This document shows, one piece after another, positions 46,453 to 55,115 of a stretch of 64,000 bases of DNA. Each line of letters begins with the position of its first letter. Position 1 is the stretch's first letter. Both the position numbers and the translations under genes were made by a program. The stretch is from Actinomyces gaoshouyii (GTDB lineage Bacteria; Actinomycetota; Actinomycetes; Actinomycetales; Actinomycetaceae): NCBI RefSeq assembly GCF_002072175.1, contig NZ_MVIV01000003.1, positions 186,001 to 250,000 of the forward strand, given 5' to 3'. Under the pieces are notes generated by a model, which searched no databases, was not told the DNA's origin, and saw only the letters and a list, made by a program, of their open reading frames with translations.

Positions 46453-47438
46453 ACGCTCCCCTTCCTCACCTGGCCGATGATGAGGCCGATGAAGACCGCC
46501 GCGCCGACGAGCCCGAGGATGACGGCCACCGGCACCTCGAAGGGGGCGATGATCGTGCGCGCCACGAGGTCGCACACGGTGACGATGCCGACGCCCAGCA
46601 GGCAGACCCAGGGCAGGTTCGAGCGCAGGTCGTCACCGCGCCGCATCGACACGATGTTGGGGACGATGAGCCCCAGGAAGGGCAGAGAGCCGACGACGAC
46701 CGTCACCACCCCTGTGGCGATCGCGATGAGGCCGGTGCCGATCATGACGGCGCGCCGGTAGTCCAGGCCGATCGTCGTGGCCACATCCTCGCCCAGGCCG
46801 GCCGCGGTGAGCCTGTCGGCGTAGACGAAGACGGCGAGGACGACGGCCAGCACGATCCACAGCACCTCGTACTGGCCGCGGTAGACCGAGGTGAAGGAGC
46901 CCTGGAACCAGACGCCCAGGGACTGAAGGGCGTCGGCCTCGAGGGCGATGAAGGTGGACACCGCGCTGACCACGGCGCCGAGCATGATGCCCACGATGGG
47001 CACGAGCAGGGAGGATCGCAGGCTGATGCGGCGCAGGATGAGGAAGAAGATCATCGTGCCGACGAAGGCCGCCGTCACCGCCCCGACCATGCGCGTGAGC
47101 ACTGTTGCGTTCGGCAGGAGGATCATGACCGCCAGGAGCCCCAGCCCCGCCCACTCCGTGGTGCCCGTGGTGGTGGGCTCCACGAAGCGGTTCTGGGTGA
47201 GGGCCTGCATGACGAGTCCCGACATGGCCATCGCCGCGCCGGAGAGCACGAGGGCGATCGTGCGCGGGACGCGCACATCCAGGAACAGCTGCGCGCCGTC
47301 GGCGCCGCCGAGGATGGAGTACTCGCCGGTGGCCAGGCTCGCGATGAGCAGGGCGAGGACGACGACGAGGCCGACGAGCTGGCCGCGCCCGAGCAGGGGC
47401 TGACGGGTCGCCCGATCGGCGCCCGGTATCGGCGTCAC
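46449..47438 (-). CDS. Iron-siderophore ABC transporter permease (FecCD family)
   Basis: 329 residues, polytopic. VRVPRTIALVLSGAAMAMSG and QALTQNRFVEPTTTGTTEWA, then LPFLGLIVPNIVSM, mark the FecCD fold (YclN-like). It starts with a GTG placed immediately after the stop codon of the binding protein (TGAGTG), so translation is probably coupled. It pairs with the downstream permease. Confidence 0.92.
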   Translation of the reverse strand: MTPIPGADRATRQPLLGRGQLVGLVVVLALLIASLATGEYSILGGADGAQLFLDVRVPRTIALVLSGAAMAMSGLVMQALTQNRFVEPTTTGTTEWAGLGLLAVMILLPNATVLTRMVGAVTAAFVGTMIFFLILRRISLRSSLLVPIVGIMLGAVVSAVSTFIALEADALQSLGVWFQGSFTSVYRGQYEVLWIVLAVVLAVFVYADRLTAAGLGEDVATTIGLDYRRAVMIGTGLIAIATGVVTVVVGSLPFLGLIVPNIVSMRRGDDLRSNLPWVCLLGVGIVTVCDLVARTIIAPFEVPVAVILGLVGAAVFIGLIIGQVRKGSV

Positions 47439-48500
47439 TCAGGAGGCCTTGCCGGAGAAGGCGTCGGCCATGGAGGTGACGATCTCGGTGTAGGTGATGA
47501 TCGACTCATTGGTGTAGGTGTCCGCGGGGGCGTACACGATCTGCCCCTTGCTCACCGCAGTGACGCCCTGCAGCGCGGCGTTGCCGGCGATGACGTCCTT
47601 GGCCGGGATGTAGGAGGGATCGTTCGCCTTGATCGCCGCGTCGCGGTCGAGGACGAGGATCCAGTCGGGGTTGGCCTCGGCGATGGCCTCCACGGAGATG
47701 TCGTCGCCCTGGTGGTCGTCGGTGGAGCCCTCGACCTGGAGGGCGGGGGTCAGACCCAGCAGGTCGAAGAGCGGCCCCCAGGTGCGTCCCTTGCCGGGGG
47801 CGACGTACCCGATATTGCCTCCGGAGACGTTGACGGCCATGACCTTGTGGGAGGCGTTGTAAGCGCCCTTCGCCCTCTCGATGGCGGAGCCGAGGTCGGC
47901 GATGAGCTTGTCCGCCTCGACGGTCTTGTTGAAGATCTGCCCGAGCGCGGTCACCTCGCGGCCGAGCTCGGCGTCGATGGGCTGGCCCTCGCGGGGCTCC
48001 AGGTCGATGATGGCGGCCTCGGGGTTGTCCTGGACGATGCGGTCGTAGTGCTGGGTGAAGCGCTGGCCGATGATGATGAGGTCGGGCGCGGCGGCGATGA
48101 GGGCGTCGAAATCGGGCTCGCGGTGGTTGCCGAGGTCGACGACGCCGTCACCGGAGTAGGCGGTGATGGTCGACGGGATGATCTTCTTGGGGACCGCCGC
48201 GAGCGCGACACCCCAGTCGGCGAGGACCTCGAAGGTGCGGTTGTCGGTGGACACGACGGTCGCCGGCGGCAGGGCGACCGTCACCGTGCCGTGATTGTCC
48301 TCGATGCTGACCGACGTGGGTGCCGCCGAGGCGGACGCCGCCGAGCCATCGGCGGAGCCACTACTGGCGGCCTGCGAGCCGCCCTCTTTCTTGGAGCCGC
48401 AGGCGGCCAGAGCGGCCGCCAGACCGAGCGCGCCGGCCCCGGTCAGCGCTCCACGGCGGGTGAGCAGATGCGGTGCGGTCAGGTGTCGGCGAGGGGCCAC
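47439..48500 (-). CDS. Siderophore-binding lipoprotein of an ABC transporter
   Basis: 353 residues. The signal region has twin arginines (LTRRGALTG) and a lipobox LAAALAAC with lipidation at Cys34. A Ser/Ala linker follows, then a FhuD/YclQ-like periplasmic-binding fold: FEVLADWGVALAAVPKK, DFDALIAAAPDLIIIG and AEANPDWILVLDRD. It captures the ferric siderophore, probably catecholate or petrobactin-like by family. GTG start at 48500. A DtxR-type box lies 78 bases upstream. Confidence 0.92.
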   Translation of the reverse strand: MAPRRHLTAPHLLTRRGALTGAGALGLAAALAACGSKKEGGSQAASSGSADGSAASASAAPTSVSIEDNHGTVTVALPPATVVSTDNRTFEVLADWGVALAAVPKKIIPSTITAYSGDGVVDLGNHREPDFDALIAAAPDLIIIGQRFTQHYDRIVQDNPEAAIIDLEPREGQPIDAELGREVTALGQIFNKTVEADKLIADLGSAIERAKGAYNASHKVMAVNVSGGNIGYVAPGKGRTWGPLFDLLGLTPALQVEGSTDDHQGDDISVEAIAEANPDWILVLDRDAAIKANDPSYIPAKDVIAGNAALQGVTAVSKGQIVYAPADTYTNESIITYTEIVTSMADAFSGKAS

Positions 48501-48577
48501 GGGAGATCCTTTTCAGTAGAAAGCGGAGGCCAGCGGTGCGCGGCAGGGAAATAATGCCTGAGGGAACCAGGTTACAT

Positions 48578-48596
48578 AAAGGTGAGCCTTACCTCA
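48578..48596. promoter_or_regulatory. DtxR/IdeR iron box
   Basis: AAAGGTGAGCCTTACCTCA resembles the DtxR/IdeR consensus TTAGGTTAGGCTAACCTAA, with the GGT...ACC half-sites intact. It lies 78 bases upstream of the binding-protein gene, so iron-dependent repression of the operon is likely. Confidence 0.8.
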
Positions 48597-48706
48597 ACCT
48601 CCGTATCGCGACAGGGGTTGACTGGACCACCCCCACTTGCATCCCGCCGTCGGAGCGTCCCGGGGCGCCCGCCATTCGTGTCAGTGCCCCTCGATAGTCT
48701 CGGGAC

Positions 48707-50122
48707 ATGCCGAGCAACACCGCTTCTCCCGTCAAGGCGCCCAAGCCCTCTTACCGCTGCTCCGAGTGCGGTTGGTCGAGCCCCAAGTGGCTGGGCCAGT
48801 GCCGGGAGTGCCGCGCCTGGGGAACCCTGGAGGAGGTCGCGGGCGCGGCCGGGGGCTCCGGGGCGGCGCGGGCGGTGGAGGCGGTGCGCCCCTCCTCCCC
48901 CGCCCGCCCCATCGGGCAGGTCAGCGCGGAGGAGGCCCGGGCCCGCCCCACGGGGGTGGGAGAGCTGGACCGGGTGCTCGGCGGCGGGATCGTGCCGGGC
49001 GCCGTGGTGCTCCTGGCGGGGGAGCCCGGTGTCGGCAAGTCCACCCTCCTGCTCGACGTCGCCGCCAAGGCGGCCGCCGTCGCCCGCCGGCGCGGCGAGG
49101 GGCCCGTCCTCTACGTCACCGGCGAGGAATCCGCCTCCCAGGTGCGCCTGCGCGCCGAGCGCATCGGGGCCATCGATGACGCCCTGCTCCTGGCGGCGCA
49201 GACGGAGCTGGGCGCGCTGCTGGGCCACGTGGAGGAGGCCTGCCCCTCGCTGCTCGTCGTCGACTCGGTGCAGACCATCGCCTCGGCCGCCGTCGATGGC
49301 TCGGCGGGCGGGGTGACGCAGGTGCGGGCCGTGGCCGGCGCGCTCATCGCGGTTGCCAAGGAGCGGGGGATCCCCGTGCTTCTCGTCGGGCATGTGACGA
49401 AGGACGGCGGGATCGCCGGTCCCCGCGTCCTGGAGCACCTGGTGGACGTCGTCGCCCAGTTCGAGGGGGACCGCCACGCCCGCCTGCGGCTCCTGCGGGC
49501 GGTGAAGAACCGCTACGGACCCACTGACGAGGTCGGCTGCTTCGATCTCGGCGAGCGCGGCATCGTGGGGCTGGCCGACCCCTCCGGGCTCTTCCTATCG
49601 GCCGCCCGATCCGAGGTGCCGGGCACCTGCGCCACCATCACCCTGGAGGGGCGCCGGCCCATGCCCGTGGAGATCCAGGCCCTCGTGGCCGCCACCGGAG
49701 CCGGGTCGCCGCGCCGCACCACGTCCGGCGTCGATCACGCGCGCGTCGCCATGGGCCTGGCCGTGCTGGCCGCCAGGCTCAAGGTGGACACGTCCAGCTC
49801 GGATGTCTACGTCTCGACCGTCGGCGGGGCGCGCGCCGTCGAGCCGGCCACGGACCTGGCGGTGGCGATCGCCGTCGTCTCCGCGGCCCAGGGCCTGCCC
49901 ACGCCACCGGGGCTCGTGGCCTTCGGGGAGGTGGGGCTGACCGGGGAGGTGAGGGCAACCGTCGGAATCCAGCGGCGCCTGGCGGAGGCGGCGCGCCTCG
50001 GCTTCGACCACGCGCTGGTCCCCCTGGCCGGCTCCCAAGAGCTGCGGGAGGTGCCCGGCATGCGGGTGCTGCCGGTGAGCCATGTGGGCGAGGCCGTCGG
50101 TGCGGCGCTCCCCCGTGGCTGA
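48707..50122 (+). CDS. radA: DNA repair protein RadA
   Basis: 471 residues. A four-cysteine zinc finger (YRCSECGW and CRECRAWG) is followed by a RecA-like ATPase with Walker A GEPGVGKST, the RadA-specific KNRYG motif and a Lon-protease-like C-terminal domain. RadA promotes branch migration in recombination. TAGTCT at 48695-48700 ends six bases before the ATG and there is no Shine-Dalgarno sequence, so the transcript is probably leaderless. disA follows. Confidence 0.96.
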   Translation: MPSNTASPVKAPKPSYRCSECGWSSPKWLGQCRECRAWGTLEEVAGAAGGSGAARAVEAVRPSSPARPIGQVSAEEARARPTGVGELDRVLGGGIVPGAVVLLAGEPGVGKSTLLLDVAAKAAAVARRRGEGPVLYVTGEESASQVRLRAERIGAIDDALLLAAQTELGALLGHVEEACPSLLVVDSVQTIASAAVDGSAGGVTQVRAVAGALIAVAKERGIPVLLVGHVTKDGGIAGPRVLEHLVDVVAQFEGDRHARLRLLRAVKNRYGPTDEVGCFDLGERGIVGLADPSGLFLSAARSEVPGTCATITLEGRRPMPVEIQALVAATGAGSPRRTTSGVDHARVAMGLAVLAARLKVDTSSSDVYVSTVGGARAVEPATDLAVAIAVVSAAQGLPTPPGLVAFGEVGLTGEVRATVGIQRRLAEAARLGFDHALVPLAGSQELREVPGMRVLPVSHVGEAVGAALPRG

Positions 50123-50306
50123 GGCCGGTCCATCCGCGCGGGGCGATGAGGGACGGCGATGATCCCGGAAGGCAACAACTCGGCGTCGGACCCAGTGGTC
50201 TTCAACACCTTGCCGGGGTGGGCCGCCACCCCGCCACTACGATGGCCGAGGATCAGCCACGACAGCACCACTCGCCCATTGAGCGAGCGCCCGACCAGGA
50301 GCACTG

Positions 50307-51368
50307 ATGAGTGATTCGAGCAGTCTCATGCGTGAGACCCTCTCCCTCGTCGCCCCCGGCACCGAGCTGCGCGCCGGCCTGGAGCGCATCCTGCGCGGCC
50401 GCACCGGCGCGATCATCGTCATCGGCTACGACGAGACGGTCGAGGAGATCTCCTCGGGAGGCTTCCAGATCGACGCCGAGCTCTCCGCAGCCCGACTGCG
50501 CGAGCTGTCGAAGATGGACGGCGCCGTCGTCATCGACTCCACCGCCACCCGCATCCGCCGCGCCAACGTCCAGCTCCTGCCCAGCGCCTCGATCGAGACC
50601 GCGGAGGCGGGCATGCGGCACCGCACCGCCGAGCGCGTGGCCCGCCAGACCGGCTACCCGGTCATCTCGGTGAGCCAGTCGATGCAGATCATCTCCCTGT
50701 ACATCGATGGCAAGCGCCGCGTCATCGAGCCCAGCGAGTCGATCCTGGCCCGCGCCAACCAGGCCCTGGCCACCCTCGAGCGCTACACGACGCGCCTGTC
50801 CCAGACCGCCTCCGGGCTCAATACTCTGGAGATCGAGGACATCGTCTCCGTCCGCGACGTCACCAGCGTCCTGCAACTGCTCGAGATGGTGCGGCGCATC
50901 GCCTCGGATATCGAGGGCTACGTCCTCGAGCTCGGCACCGACGGCCGCCTGCTCGACCTGCAGCTCGAGGAGCTCACGCGCGGCCTCATGGCCGAGCGGG
51001 ACTTCCTGCTGGCGGACTACCTGCCCAACGGGCTCGAGGTGGCCACGGTGGACGCGCGACTGAAGTGGGTGGGCTCCCCCGCCCTGCTCGACCTGGCCAT
51101 GGTGGCCCGCTCCATGGGCCTGGGCGGCCCGGACGGCCAGGAGCTCGACACCGCCATCTCCCCACGGGGCCTGCGCCTGCTGTCCAAGATCCCGCGGCTG
51201 CCGCTGGTGGCGATCCGCGCCGTTGTCGACCACTGGGGGTCCCTGCAGGGGATCCTCGGGGCATCGAGCGAGGAGATCGAGGCCGTTGAGGGCATCGGGC
51301 CGCGTCGCGCCCGCACCCTGCGCGACGGCCTGAGCCGTCTTGCCGAGGTCTCCCTCAACGAGCGCTGA
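50307..51368 (+). CDS. disA: DNA integrity scanning diadenylate cyclase DisA
   Basis: 353 residues. The N-terminal DAC domain has both c-di-AMP synthase motifs: DGAVVID (DGA) at about 71-77 and GMRHRTAER (RHR) at about 101-109. A long helical spine (TLEIEDIVSVRDVTSVLQLL) leads to a C-terminal helix-hairpin-helix DNA-binding domain with VEGIGPRRARTLR. It makes c-di-AMP and in Bacillus responds to DNA branches, consistent with radA next door. A -10-like TACGAT lies near 50239. Confidence 0.96.
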   Translation: MSDSSSLMRETLSLVAPGTELRAGLERILRGRTGAIIVIGYDETVEEISSGGFQIDAELSAARLRELSKMDGAVVIDSTATRIRRANVQLLPSASIETAEAGMRHRTAERVARQTGYPVISVSQSMQIISLYIDGKRRVIEPSESILARANQALATLERYTTRLSQTASGLNTLEIEDIVSVRDVTSVLQLLEMVRRIASDIEGYVLELGTDGRLLDLQLEELTRGLMAERDFLLADYLPNGLEVATVDARLKWVGSPALLDLAMVARSMGLGGPDGQELDTAISPRGLRLLSKIPRLPLVAIRAVVDHWGSLQGILGASSEEIEAVEGIGPRRARTLRDGLSRLAEVSLNER

Positions 51369-51536
51369 GGCGCGGCACTCGCGACTCCGGTGAGAGTCGG
51401 GCCGGCGAATCGGTCCGCCCACCGGTCCTTCCGCCACCGGGAGCTGAAGCTCTCCCAGGCGTTCTCGCCGGACACAATGCCGGCCCTGCGAGCCGATTCC
51501 CCCCACCTCCCACCACCCTTTCGAGCAGCGGCCGCG

Positions 51537-52949
51537 TCACTTGACGACGAAGACTCTCTCATCGCCGAGATTGGCGTCGCCCAGGCGCAGCTGGAGCTTG
51601 TAAACGCCGGTCGTGGCGACGTCCCCGTTGGACTGGGCGGGGGCCAGGGGCGAGGCTGACGGCGTCGGGGCGGCGGCGGGGTCGGTGCTGGCACTGGGAT
51701 CGGCGCTCTGAGAAGCGCTCGGGTCCACGGCGGGATCCTCGGAGGGAGTCGCGCTGGGTGCTTCCGAGACAGCGGTGGGCGTCACCACCGTGCCGGTGGC
51801 GGTCGCCGTCGGGGCGGCGGGAGCGCACTCGGACCCACTGCGCCGCCCATCCCAGGTGATGGTGGCGGAGGCCGAGGCACCGGGCTTGACGAGGAGCCGG
51901 CGGCTGTCGGCCGACGGCGAGCAGGTGTCCGATGCCCACACCAGGTTTCCCCCGGAGGTGATCGAGGCGCCCAACGACCGGCTGCCCAGATCGAGGAGGC
52001 AGGCGTCGGCGCCGTTGTTCGTCATGGTGACCTCGACGCTCATACCCGCGCCGGGGGCGACTTCCTCGGGAGCGCTGACCGAGACACCGAGGGCATCGGC
52101 GGCACAGACCAGCGGGGCGGGGTAGGGGGTGACCGTCTGCTCGGCGGCCTGCTGGCGATCCTGCTCGCGAATCCGGTCCCGGACGGCGTAGGCGCCCTGG
52201 ACGATGCCCACGACGAGCGCCAGCAGGAGGAGGACGACAGCGCACAGCAGGATGAGCCGGCGCAGCCAGTAGCGGGGCTGGGCAGGAGGCACGGGGCGCT
52301 GGCCGCGGGCCCCGCGCGCGCCCCGCGGCCCTCCCCCGCCATTCGCCGTTCCGCGCCCGGCACCGCCGCGGGAGCTCCCACCGGAGCGCTGTCCGGAGGT
52401 CCTGGCTGCGGAGGAGCGGGCCGAGCTCGCCGATCGCGGGCCTGAGGCTCTTGGGGCAGCGGATCGCGAGGAAGAGGCGCGAGCTGAGGAGAGGCCCGGG
52501 GCCTTGTGGTCCTGGGAACGGGAGGCGAGGGAGGCGAGTATCCCCCTCACAGCGCCCATGGCGCCCGCGCGCGGATGGCGTTGGGTGCTCAGGGCGTTGG
52601 CCGTGCGGTCCAAGCGCCCTTTGCGCGGTCCCTGGCCGGGCGACGGAGCGGACCGGTGGCCCTTGGCGCGCCCCGCGGCAGTGCTCGCGCGCTGGGAGGA
52701 GGATGTCCGACGGCGCTTGGAATTGGAATCAGAGCGGGACCCGGCGCGCGCGCCCCCTCTGCTCGCGGCTGATCGGGCCTGCTGCCTCGAGGAGGATCCC
52801 CGCGACAGGGATGACGAGCCGGGCGCGCGCCCGCTTCCAGCCCCTCGACCCGAGGAACGCGCCGAACCCGCGGGGCGCGGTCGCCCGCTCTTCCGGCCCT
52901 TGGCCGCGCCACCGCTGCTTCCACCGCCCCCTCTGCGTCCCTGTGCCAT
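51537..52949 (-). CDS. Single-pass membrane protein with long Arg/Ser/Gly-rich cytosolic domain
   Basis: 470 residues of unknown family. Residues 1-225 are low-complexity and strongly basic (repeated SSRGGAxR-, SARSS-type stretches). One transmembrane helix follows (LILLCAVVLLLLALVVGIV, about 232-252). The extracytoplasmic part contains VTMTNNGADACLLDLGSRSL, a DUF4232-like beta domain with two cysteines, and a C-terminal Pro/Ala/Ser/Thr tail. Topology with arginines before the helix supports cytosolic N-terminus. It is convergent with disA. The disordered cationic region could bind nucleic acid or anionic partners, an inference only. Confidence 0.75.
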   Translation of the reverse strand: MAQGRRGGGGSSGGAAKGRKSGRPRPAGSARSSGRGAGSGRAPGSSSLSRGSSSRQQARSAASRGGARAGSRSDSNSKRRRTSSSQRASTAAGRAKGHRSAPSPGQGPRKGRLDRTANALSTQRHPRAGAMGAVRGILASLASRSQDHKAPGLSSARASSSRSAAPRASGPRSASSARSSAARTSGQRSGGSSRGGAGRGTANGGGGPRGARGARGQRPVPPAQPRYWLRRLILLCAVVLLLLALVVGIVQGAYAVRDRIREQDRQQAAEQTVTPYPAPLVCAADALGVSVSAPEEVAPGAGMSVEVTMTNNGADACLLDLGSRSLGASITSGGNLVWASDTCSPSADSRRLLVKPGASASATITWDGRRSGSECAPAAPTATATGTVVTPTAVSEAPSATPSEDPAVDPSASQSADPSASTDPAAAPTPSASPLAPAQSNGDVATTGVYKLQLRLGDANLGDERVFVVK

Positions 52950-53284
52950 GCGGCAGACTGTACCGCCCGGATCCCACCCCGCCCGCGAGCGCCCCGCTCA
53001 GCCGGCCGCGTGTCCCGGACTCCTCGCACACCGGCCGGGCATCCGACGACTCGCTCTACTGCGCCAGGGCCGACCGCTCATATGTGCTTTTCAGGTCACG
53101 TTCTCCGGCGTGGTGCTCTTCACCCCGCCAGTCAGACCACTGCGGGCACCTGGAGACGAACTCGGATCCCCACGATGCCCGCGCGAGGCGCCTCATCAAG
53201 GACGCCCCCGCGGGAACCGCCACCGCGCAGCGGAACGCATCCGAGGTCGTGGGGAATGCCGACTCATCACCCGCAGTGCTCCGC
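52950..53284. other. Intergenic region between the Arg/Ser-rich membrane protein and mutY
   Basis: 335 bases. On the minus strand one frame is open from about 53280 to 53056 and encodes SAFPTTSDAFRCAVAVPAG then WGSEFVSRCPQWSDWRGEE, but no start codon with a ribosome site is present and it is the continuation of a frame overlapping mutY. I see no recognisable domain, RNA or strong terminator. Confidence 0.5.
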
Positions 53285-54313
53285 TCACGGCAGACGGTAG
53301 GTGGTGCCGGCGTCATCGGTGGCGATGAGGCCGTCGGCCAGGAGCCCCGCCAGGGCCCGAGCAGGTTGCCCGGGATCGGCACCGCCCCGCTTCGCCGCGC
53401 CCGCGGCGGCGAGCAGGGCCTCGGCAACGACGCTGCGCCCCTCGGGGGCCTCCCGCAGGACCGCCATGATGAGGCCCCGCGCCTGGCGGTCCGTGCCCGC
53501 CCAGGCCTGGGTCCTGCGCCTGCCCGCGTGCTCGTCAGCAGGGCGCCCCGCAGCCAGCCAGGCGCAGCGGCGCCGCCAGGGGCAGGCCGGGCAGTCCGGC
53601 TCGCGGGCCGCACAGACCAGCGCCCCCAGCTCCATGACGGCCACGGACCACTGGGCCGCCGTCGCGTCATCGCGGGGCAGGAGGGACTCGGCGCGCTCCC
53701 GCTCGGCGCGGCCCAGGTGGGGCGCGGGCAGCGCCTGGCCGCCCATGACGCGGGCGAGGACCCGGCGCACGTTCGTGTCCAGAGCGAGGGCGCGGCGCCC
53801 GTGAGCGAATGCCAGCACCGCGCCCGCCGTGTACTCCCCGACGCCGGGCAGGGCGAGGAGCGGCTCGCGCTGGGCGGGCAGCACGCCGTCGTGCTCGGCG
53901 ACAACGGCGGCGGCGCACTCCTTCAGGCGCAGCGCCCGGCGGGGGTAGCCCAGGCGGCCCCAGGCGCGCAGGACGTCGGCGGTGGGGGCGGCGGCGAGAT
54001 CCGCGGGACCCGGCCAGCGGCGCTGCCACTCCCGCCAGGCCGGGATCACGCGGGCCACGGGGGTCTGCTGGCTCATGACCTCGCTGACGAGGATCGCCCA
54101 GGGCGAGGTCCCGGGCCGACGCCAGGGCAGGTCGCGGGCGTGGAGCCGGTACCAGGCGATGATCTCCGAGGCGGCGTCGTCTCCCCCAGCGGCGCCGCCA
54201 GGACAGCCGGTGCTGCCGGTGGGGCTCCCGACACCATCCGGGGCCTGGGCGATTCCGCGGCTCAGGGCCCCCGATTCTCTTGCTCCATCCACGTGCGCCT
54301 CCTGGGCCCGCAT
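53285..54313 (-). CDS. mutY: A/G-specific adenine DNA glycosylase MutY
   Basis: 342 residues. It removes adenine paired with 8-oxoguanine. The helix-hairpin-helix LALPGVGEYTAGAVLAFA and catalytic aspartate ALDTNVRRVL are followed by the 4Fe-4S ligands in CAAREPDCPACPWRRRC (C-x6-C-x2-C-x5-C). SEVMSQQTPVARVIPAW is the conserved N-terminal motif. The C-terminal domain is short and lacks a clear NUDIX-like 8-oxoG-recognition module, common in actinobacterial MutY. The first 50 residues are a variable extension. Confidence 0.93.
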   Translation of the reverse strand: MRAQEAHVDGARESGALSRGIAQAPDGVGSPTGSTGCPGGAAGGDDAASEIIAWYRLHARDLPWRRPGTSPWAILVSEVMSQQTPVARVIPAWREWQRRWPGPADLAAAPTADVLRAWGRLGYPRRALRLKECAAAVVAEHDGVLPAQREPLLALPGVGEYTAGAVLAFAHGRRALALDTNVRRVLARVMGGQALPAPHLGRAERERAESLLPRDDATAAQWSVAVMELGALVCAAREPDCPACPWRRRCAWLAAGRPADEHAGRRRTQAWAGTDRQARGLIMAVLREAPEGRSVVAEALLAAAGAAKRGGADPGQPARALAGLLADGLIATDDAGTTYRLP

Positions 54314-54382
54314 CGTAGCCGCCGAGCGACCACGAGCCGGGCACCAGAGTCCGCGCCACGGAATTGCCGACGCGCGTCGGGT

Positions 54383-54413
54383 TTGCGGACGCGCCCCCGT
54401 GGGACGTCCGCAA
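54383..54413 (-). terminator. Hairpin between the acetyltransferase gene and mutY
   Basis: TTGCGGACG (54383-54391) pairs with CGTCCGCAA (54405-54413) around a 13-base loop, 45 bases past the acetyltransferase stop on the minus strand. It probably separates that transcript from mutY. Confidence 0.5.
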
Positions 54414-54456
54414 CCGCGCCGCGCGTTGGCGATCGCAATCAGGGCTTGGCAGCGGA

Positions 54457-55092
54457 TCAGAGCTCCAGGAGCATCCGGGTGTTGCCCAGGGTGTTGGGCT
54501 TGACCCGGGCCAGATCGAGGAACTCGGCGACGCCGTCGTCATGGGAGCGGACGATCTCGGCGAAGGCATCGGTGCCCACGGGCGTCCCCGCGATCTCATG
54601 AAAACCGTGCTGACTGAAGAAGCCGACCTCGAAGGTCAGGCAGAACAGGCGCTTGAGGTCCAGGGAGCGCGCCCGGATGATGAGGGCGCGCAGCAGCGCC
54701 GAGCCGACGCCTCGCCCCTTGAAGCGGGTATCCACCGCCAGAGTGCGGATCTCCGCGATGTCATCCCACATGACGTGCAGCGCGCCGCAGCCCACGATCC
54801 GCCCCGGCTCGATGCCCGTGGGGCGCACGGTCCCCGGGATCGGGGGCAACTCGGCGACGGTGAACTCCTGGACGTCCTCGAAGTAGGCGATGAGGTCCTT
54901 GGCGACCAGGATCCGCCTCTCGGCGAAGGGCCGGACGAGATCGGCGATGGCGCGCACATCCGCCGGGCGAGCCGGCCGCAGGATCGGGAGACTCCGTTGC
55001 TCAGTCGCCGAGCCGCCCGGCAGGGCACTCGATCCACCGGCCGGAGTGGGCGCCTGAGCGCAGGAAGGCTCGGGCTCTAGCACAGAGGTCAC
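54457..55092 (-). CDS. Amino-acid N-acetyltransferase (ArgA-like GNAT)
   Basis: 211 residues with one GNAT fold. LRPARPADVRAIADLVRPF opens the domain, IRTLAVDTRFKGRGVGSALL is the acetyl-CoA-binding motif A, and FCLTFEVGFFSQHGFHEI is near the end. It closely resembles the short ArgA of mycobacteria (Rv2747 type), which acetylates glutamate or glutamine for arginine synthesis. The first 35 residues are variable and may not all be translated; GTG codons at 55092 and 55083 are alternatives. Confidence 0.85.
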   Translation of the reverse strand: MTSVLEPEPSCAQAPTPAGGSSALPGGSATEQRSLPILRPARPADVRAIADLVRPFAERRILVAKDLIAYFEDVQEFTVAELPPIPGTVRPTGIEPGRIVGCGALHVMWDDIAEIRTLAVDTRFKGRGVGSALLRALIIRARSLDLKRLFCLTFEVGFFSQHGFHEIAGTPVGTDAFAEIVRSHDDGVAEFLDLARVKPNTLGNTRMLLEL

Positions 55093-55115
55093 CGATCCAC
55101 CCTACCCAGTCCCGC

